DNA from: CAIYXB01 sp038146805
GTDB taxonomy: Bacteria > Cyanobacteriota > Vampirovibrionia > LMEP-6097
Length of the DNA: 9,773 bases
Reading direction: 5' to 3'
Assembly: GCA_038146805.1 (NCBI GenBank)
Contig: JAYQSH010000010.1
Location: 1 to 9,773 of the forward strand
Below, one piece after another: positions 6,763-9,773 of the stretch; position 1 is the stretch's first letter, and the number at the start of each line of letters is the position of its first letter. The notes below the pieces were generated by a model that was not told the origin of the DNA, did not search any database, and was given only the letters and a program-made list of their open reading frames with translations. The translations under genes were made by a program, and so were the position numbers.

Positions 6763-8232
6763 TCAAGATATAAATAATAAAATCAGACTATTAATGTTTT
6801 TAAACCTTTGATTTTGAAACACATTGCAATCAAAAGTAAATTCCAATATCAATATCTGACCAGCACCGGGTGGCAAAGGTCTTTCAAAAGGTGAAGCATC
6901 AGTAACTGCTTTTAAGGCTGCCATATTAGCTTCAGGGTCAGGGCTAGATCTTATTATCTTTAAGTTACCTGTGCGACCATCCTGTAAAACAGTAAAGGTG
7001 ACAGAACGATACGATTTGATCGAACCTCTTGGCGGTTTCCATGACGTTTAATTTTACGTTGTAGTGAAGACATATAAGGACCAAAATTAATATCAGCTTC
7101 CTTGCCGCTAAATAGGAGTGCGGATCAGCAAAAGGGATTATCACCCGGATTACCCGGATCTCCATGAGTAAAACCATCAGGGGTTTGACTCTAAACTATC
7201 AGGAGCTCTTGAATGCTACCTAATCTAGAAATGATTTACACCTCTAGATTCTCCTTCAATACGCGGGACTTGGTTGAACTGCGGCTACCCGTCGCTGTTG
7301 CAGAACTATCAGGTTGATAATCTAAAGCTTTGGTAAATCATCTGCTCTAATAATTGGAGCATCAACTTGATTTTCTCCAGTTTGAGCGACAAAACTTTTG
7401 ACTTGGTTTGATGTTTGGTTTTGGAGAAATTTTACTAAAACTTGCAGGCTTAAAAACTTTTTCTGCTGGTTGCTGAACGGTTTTTGGTTTAGCCAGTAAT
7501 TTTGGAGGTGCTTTTAAAGTAGGTTTAGTTTCAGATTTTTTTGCAGTTGGCGCTTCAGGTTTTCAACTGGAGTTGCTGAGTTTCTTTTTTGAGTGGGTTG
7601 TGTTTGCCTTGATCAATAGAATTTTTGCAGCTCTTCTGTTTGTTTTTTTGGGTGCTTTCTTGGACTCTATTTGAGTTGGAATAAACTCAATACTAGTTAC
7701 ATTAACTTTTGGTTTTGCCTTTCCAAATCAACAATAAAGTCAAAATCAAAATCAACAAAATCAAAAAATGAATAGTATAAGATAGAAAAAGATTCAGAAA
7801 AATGAGTAGTACTGTTTGAGTAATTATAATAAACCTGACCGTTAGCTCCATAACTTTTTACAATCTTGTCGCGCTGTTTAAAAACAATAAATCAGAAAAA
7901 ATATAAACAGAAAAAACCAAAGTGACAATAAAAATCAAGTTAGATATTGGTTTTGCAAATTTTAGATCGGCAATAATATCCTTTGAAAGAAAGATTTGTA
8001 CTAAAAAATGGAGAGAGGGACTCTAAAGTTTTATTGATTGCATCTAAGAATTTTGTTCTAGATAATTCTAAAAGAAAAATAACTAAGACCAAAATTATAC
8101 TGAAAAAAGCAATTACTGCAAAAATTCTTTATTGAAAGTTTTTGCCTCTAGTAAATTTTTTTGACGTAAGGAATTAATATCTATATCGACATCGCTGATT
8201 TCTTTAGCAAGTAGTGACTGATATTTTGACAA
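6763..8232 (-). CDS. tonB: TonB family protein, apparently with three membrane segments, heavily frameshifted
   Basis: Links the ExbB-ExbD motor to outer-membrane transporters. The C-terminal TonB domain is clear: DINFGPYMSSLQRKIKRHWK, SYRSVTFTVLQDGRTGNLKI, NMAALKAVTDASPFERPLPP and FTFDCNVF, at 7090-6790. Before it is a Pro/Lys-rich periplasm-spanning linker (KPTLKAPPKLLAKPKTVQQP; 7730-7400) and a Gly/Pro/Asp stretch (THGDPGNPGDNPFADP). The anchor helix is SYTIHFLILLILILTLLLIW (about 7780-7725). Upstream, a frame from a TTG at 8232 gives two more helices (AVIAFFSIILVLVIFLLELS and NLIFIVTLVFSVYIFSDLLF) and then the charged KQRDKIVKSYGANGQVYYNY. That last frame has no ATG, GTG or TTG of its own, so I join everything into one protein of about 490 residues. 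The alternative is a separate two-helix gene ending at 7860 and a tonB starting at the ATG at 7851. Eight or more indels are needed. Confidence 0.85.
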
Positions 8233-8243
8233 AATACAAGTAT

Positions 8244-8249
8244 ATTATA
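8244..8249 (-). promoter_or_regulatory. TATAAT -10 box upstream of the tonB gene
   Basis: A perfect TATAAT (8249-8244) lies 11 bases before the TTG start at 8232 and after the T run that follows etfB. A TACTGT is a weak -35 candidate at 18 bases. It supports an independent transcript for the tonB cluster. Confidence 0.4.
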
Positions 8250-8260
8250 TAAAGCAAAAT

Positions 8261-8281
8261 AAAAAAAACAGTATAAATACT
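8261..8281 (-). terminator. Weak terminator candidate after etfB
   Basis: Read on the minus strand, 4-6 bases after the etfB stop: AGTATTTATACT (a short AT stem of 4-5 pairs) followed by G and eight T. The stem is very weak, so termination efficiency is doubtful. The position between etfB and the tonB promoter box is right. Confidence 0.3.
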
Positions 8282-8284
8282 CAG

Positions 8285-9029
8285 TTATAAAACTTTAGCT
8301 TCTTCTCTAAGAGCTTTTAATAATTTCTCAGCAGCCTCTTCTGGATTTCCATCTAGAATTTTACATCTCCACGAGCTTGCGGTAAACTTGCATGTACAAT
8401 TTCAATGCCTAAATTATCCTGAGCATTCACTGTTTCAGAATCTAAAGGTTTTTTCTTGGCTTTCATAATGCCCATGATTGACGCATAGCGAGGCTCATCA
8501 TCACCCTTTGTCGCAAGTAATTAAAGCAGGTAAATCTAAATCAAAACTTGTGTTTCACCAGAAATTTCTCTTGCAACACTTAAGTTGAACTGCTACCTTC
8601 TAATTTATTTGCACAATGAACTAAAGGCAGATCAAGTTTTGCGGGCAACAACAATTTCTAAGTTTGCAGCCTCAACATCAATTGATTTTTTTCAGCTAAG
8701 ATCAATTGTGGATTTAGTTTCTTTAATTTTGTTTGCCAGAATTTCAGAATTGGCATGTTCAGACTCTAGTAAAAATTGCTCTATCTGCTCCCATTGCAAG
8801 CCCTTGTCTTAAGGCTTCTTGAGTTCTTTGTGGACCCATCGCAATTAAAATTATTTCAGCAAAACTTGAGTCTGCTTTTTTAAGTTTTAAAGCTTTTTCA
8901 ATCGCAAATTCTGCGTAGGGGTTTAAAATCCAAGTGATTCCAGATTCATCAATAGATTTTTTGATCAGCTGAAAACTACAACTTTGTTGTGGTATCTGGG
9001 GTTTGTGAAACCATAACAACAATATTCAT
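8285..9029 (-). CDS. etfB: Electron transfer flavoprotein beta subunit, frameshifted
   Basis: Beta subunit of the FAD/AMP-binding heterodimer that passes electrons from acyl-CoA or other dehydrogenases to the membrane quinone pool. The reconstructed length of about 248 residues matches the family. The start is MNIVVMVSQTPDTTTK; then come ITWILNPYAEFAIEKALKLK, the nucleotide-loop region IAMGPQRTQEALRQGLAMGA and DRAI. Near the end are LPALITCDKGDDEPRYASIM and GIMKAKKKPL, the strongest family signature, and the C-terminal helix PEEAAEKLLKALREEAKVL. Between them the usual Asp-x-Asp-x-Gly-Gln-x-Gly-Pro type segment appears replaced by SIDVEAANLEIVVARKLDLP. Indels occur near 8975, 8765, 8690, 8640, 8543 and 8510. 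The ATG at 9029 fits the family N-terminus. No etfA is adjacent on the downstream side, and the upstream neighbour is on the other strand, so the partner gene is not next to it here. Confidence 0.93.
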
Positions 9030-9224
9030 ATATAATTAATATTCCCACAAAAACAAAACAGGTGTAAGTACAAAAAAAAGCTTGTAAGATAAACCACATA
9101 AGTTCTAGCTTACTATTTTTTAGATTAAGCCTTATTATCAGGGAATAAAACTTCAGCGGGGTTAATAGTGTTTAGAAAACAGAGTTTTCACATATTAATA
9201 TTGTTTATCTTATTATTTTTCAAT
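9030..9224. other. Divergent intergenic region between etfB and the plus-strand hypothetical gene
   Basis: I see no gene in this roughly 200-base interval. It must hold the promoters for both divergent genes, but no box is convincing. A minus-strand AAGCTTTTTTTT at about 9072-9083 lies after an imperfect inverted repeat of GTAAG/CTTAC, and no gene enters it from the right. Confidence 0.4.
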
Positions 9225-9228
9225 AGGA
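9225..9228 (+). promoter_or_regulatory. Shine-Dalgarno AGGA for the plus-strand hypothetical gene
   Basis: AGGA with a 7-base spacer to the ATG at 9236. Together with the exbD site it is the best ribosome binding site in the window, and it supports a real gene on the plus strand here. Confidence 0.5.
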
Positions 9229-9235
9229 AAATCAA

Positions 9236-9670
9236 ATGCATTCTCTAAAAATCAATTAAAAAAAAATAAAATATAATCAAGAAGCAGAAAAGATAGAGGT
9301 AAAGGAGAATTAAGCATTTATTATGTTGACGGCATGGGTTCTCAGGATCCACAACAAAAAGAAAGAATACTCTACAAACTTAATGATGGAAACACAATCG
9401 ATATGAAGTTGCTTTTTTGATAGCATAGAAATACCACAAGAAAATCCATTGTAAAACTACTCTGGCTATTTTATAAAAACAGATTATATATCACAGATTT
9501 GCAAATAGTTAACAATAAAAACACTTTTATATAACGAGTAACGTTGAAAGTGATGCATTGGAGCCAAAAACTTTAGCAGTAAAAATAGCTGACAGCACAA
9601 AAAGATACCGACATTTGGCATTTCAGATGAAGATATAAAGGGCGTGCTTCCAAACCCTACTTATGCCTAA
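9236..9670 (+). CDS. Hypothetical protein, frameshifted, C-terminus supplied by a palindromic element
   Basis: The reconstruction gives about 145 residues that I do not recognise. It starts MHSLKIN, then a Lys-rich IKYNQEAEKIEVKGELSIYY, VDGMGSQDPQQKERILYKLN, DGNTIDMKLLFDSIEIPQEN, TSNVESDALEPKTLAVKIAD and IPTFGISDEDIK, finishing GVLPNPTYA. The mix of short strands and polar turns suggests a small beta-rich domain; there is no membrane segment or signal peptide. Frames must be joined near 9260 (A run), 9304, 9416 (T run), around 9450-9540 and near 9600. The last nine codons and the TAA (9668-9670) lie inside palindromic element copy 3, so the original C-terminus has probably been replaced. A strong AGGA precedes the ATG. 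Other possibilities are a decayed gene or a shorter product. Confidence 0.5.
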
Positions 9671-9714
9671 ATCTAAAGACTCGAGATACTTATTACGGGT
9701 TTGGAAGCACGCCC
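9640..9714 (-). mobile_element. Palindromic MITE-like element, copy 3 (75 bp), perfect 18-bp arms
   Basis: GGGCGTGCTTCCAAACCC at 9640-9657 and its exact reverse complement at 9697-9714 enclose the same core as copies 1 and 2, inverted relative to them (one core change, TTTAGGC for TTTGGGC). The flanks AA/TT extend the inverted repeat, and TA lies just outside on both sides. The perfect stem could fold as a long hairpin in RNA or in single-stranded DNA. It interrupts or ends the plus-strand gene. Confidence 0.8.
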
Positions 9715-9745
9715 TTAGAGAGTAAGCAATAAAATTTTAGAAGGC

Positions 9746-9773
9746 AAAAAAAAAGGACACAAAAGTGTCCTTA
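9746..9773 (-). terminator. Rho-independent terminator for a minus-strand gene beyond the right edge
   Basis: On the minus strand AAGGACAC, loop TTTT, GTGTCCTT is followed directly by further T residues (9754-9746). The eight-pair stem and T tract are textbook. Because no minus-strand gene enters it within the window, it must end a transcript coming from the right. Confidence 0.8.

Noticed and set aside
6965..7177. 70-residue minus-strand ORF as a separate gene
   Set aside because: It is an alternative frame within the TonB C-terminal region. The neighbouring frame gives the conserved TonB domain sequence across the same bases.
7849..7851. ATG at 7851 as the TonB start
   Set aside because: It opens a frame that reaches the anchor helix, but its first codons (GAG CTA ACG GTC AGG) are untypical for this AT-rich DNA, and it gives an overly long hydrophobic run. 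The overlapping frame is hydrophilic with typical codons. I keep it only as an alternative.
8585..8812. 75-residue plus-strand ORF
   Set aside because: It is antisense to etfB, whose minus-strand frames give EtfB sequence on both sides.
60..9670. Programmed frameshifting or stop-codon reassignment to explain the broken genes
   Set aside because: The shifts go in both directions, fall at varied homopolymers, lack a common slippery motif, and affect almost every gene, so sequencing error is simpler. Genes end at TAA, TAG and TGA as usual.
1..9773. tRNA, rRNA, riboswitch or phage integrase signatures
   Set aside because: I scanned both strands for tRNA arm signatures, rRNA-like conserved blocks and integrase motifs and saw none that I could support.

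Overview
The window is an AT-rich bacterial fragment from a Gram-negative-type (diderm) organism, since it encodes an ExbB/ExbD/TonB energy-transduction set. Two genes look most like the cyanobacterial lineage. The glutaredoxin has the VEIYTW...CPYC...SVPQVFI...GGCDD pattern, and the TonB C-terminus has the FGPYM..LQR.IKR.W.PP...FTFD.NVF pattern. A non-photosynthetic relative of Cyanobacteria (Vampirovibrionia/Melainabacteria or a neighbouring lineage) is therefore my best guess. It rests on motif memory, not on a search.

Layout. Almost all recognisable genes are on the minus strand, so read right to left. etfB (9029-8285) is followed by a probable own-promoter cluster: a TonB-like protein with apparently three membrane segments (8232-6763), a large all-helical protein of unknown function (6750-5422), exbB (5347-4510), exbD (4495-4050) and ftsY (3982-3054). 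Next comes an accessory, gene-poor island (about 1690-3050). It carries palindromic MITE-like elements, a small charged coiled-coil gene on the plus strand and gene remnants. Then follows the cluster hypothetical protein (1687-1307), glutaredoxin (1283-1014) and rsmA (1012-60), with a further gene starting at the left edge. At the right end are a plus-strand hypothetical gene (9236-9670), whose tail is supplied by a third palindromic element, and a terminator for a minus-strand gene lying off the right edge.

The ExbB-ExbD proton-driven motor and TonB would together energise outer-membrane transport. The helical protein encoded between them is the best candidate for an unknown partner. FtsY, RsmA, glutaredoxin and EtfB are housekeeping functions (membrane targeting, 16S rRNA dimethylation, thiol redox, electron transfer).

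Caution. Nearly every gene is broken by single-base shifts, mostly at A or T runs. Essential genes such as ftsY and rsmA are affected too, so these are most simply read as uncorrected long-read sequencing errors rather than decay. Coordinates below span the reconstructed genes, and the protein descriptions join the frames. Only the glutaredoxin gene and the 126-residue hypothetical gene read through intact.
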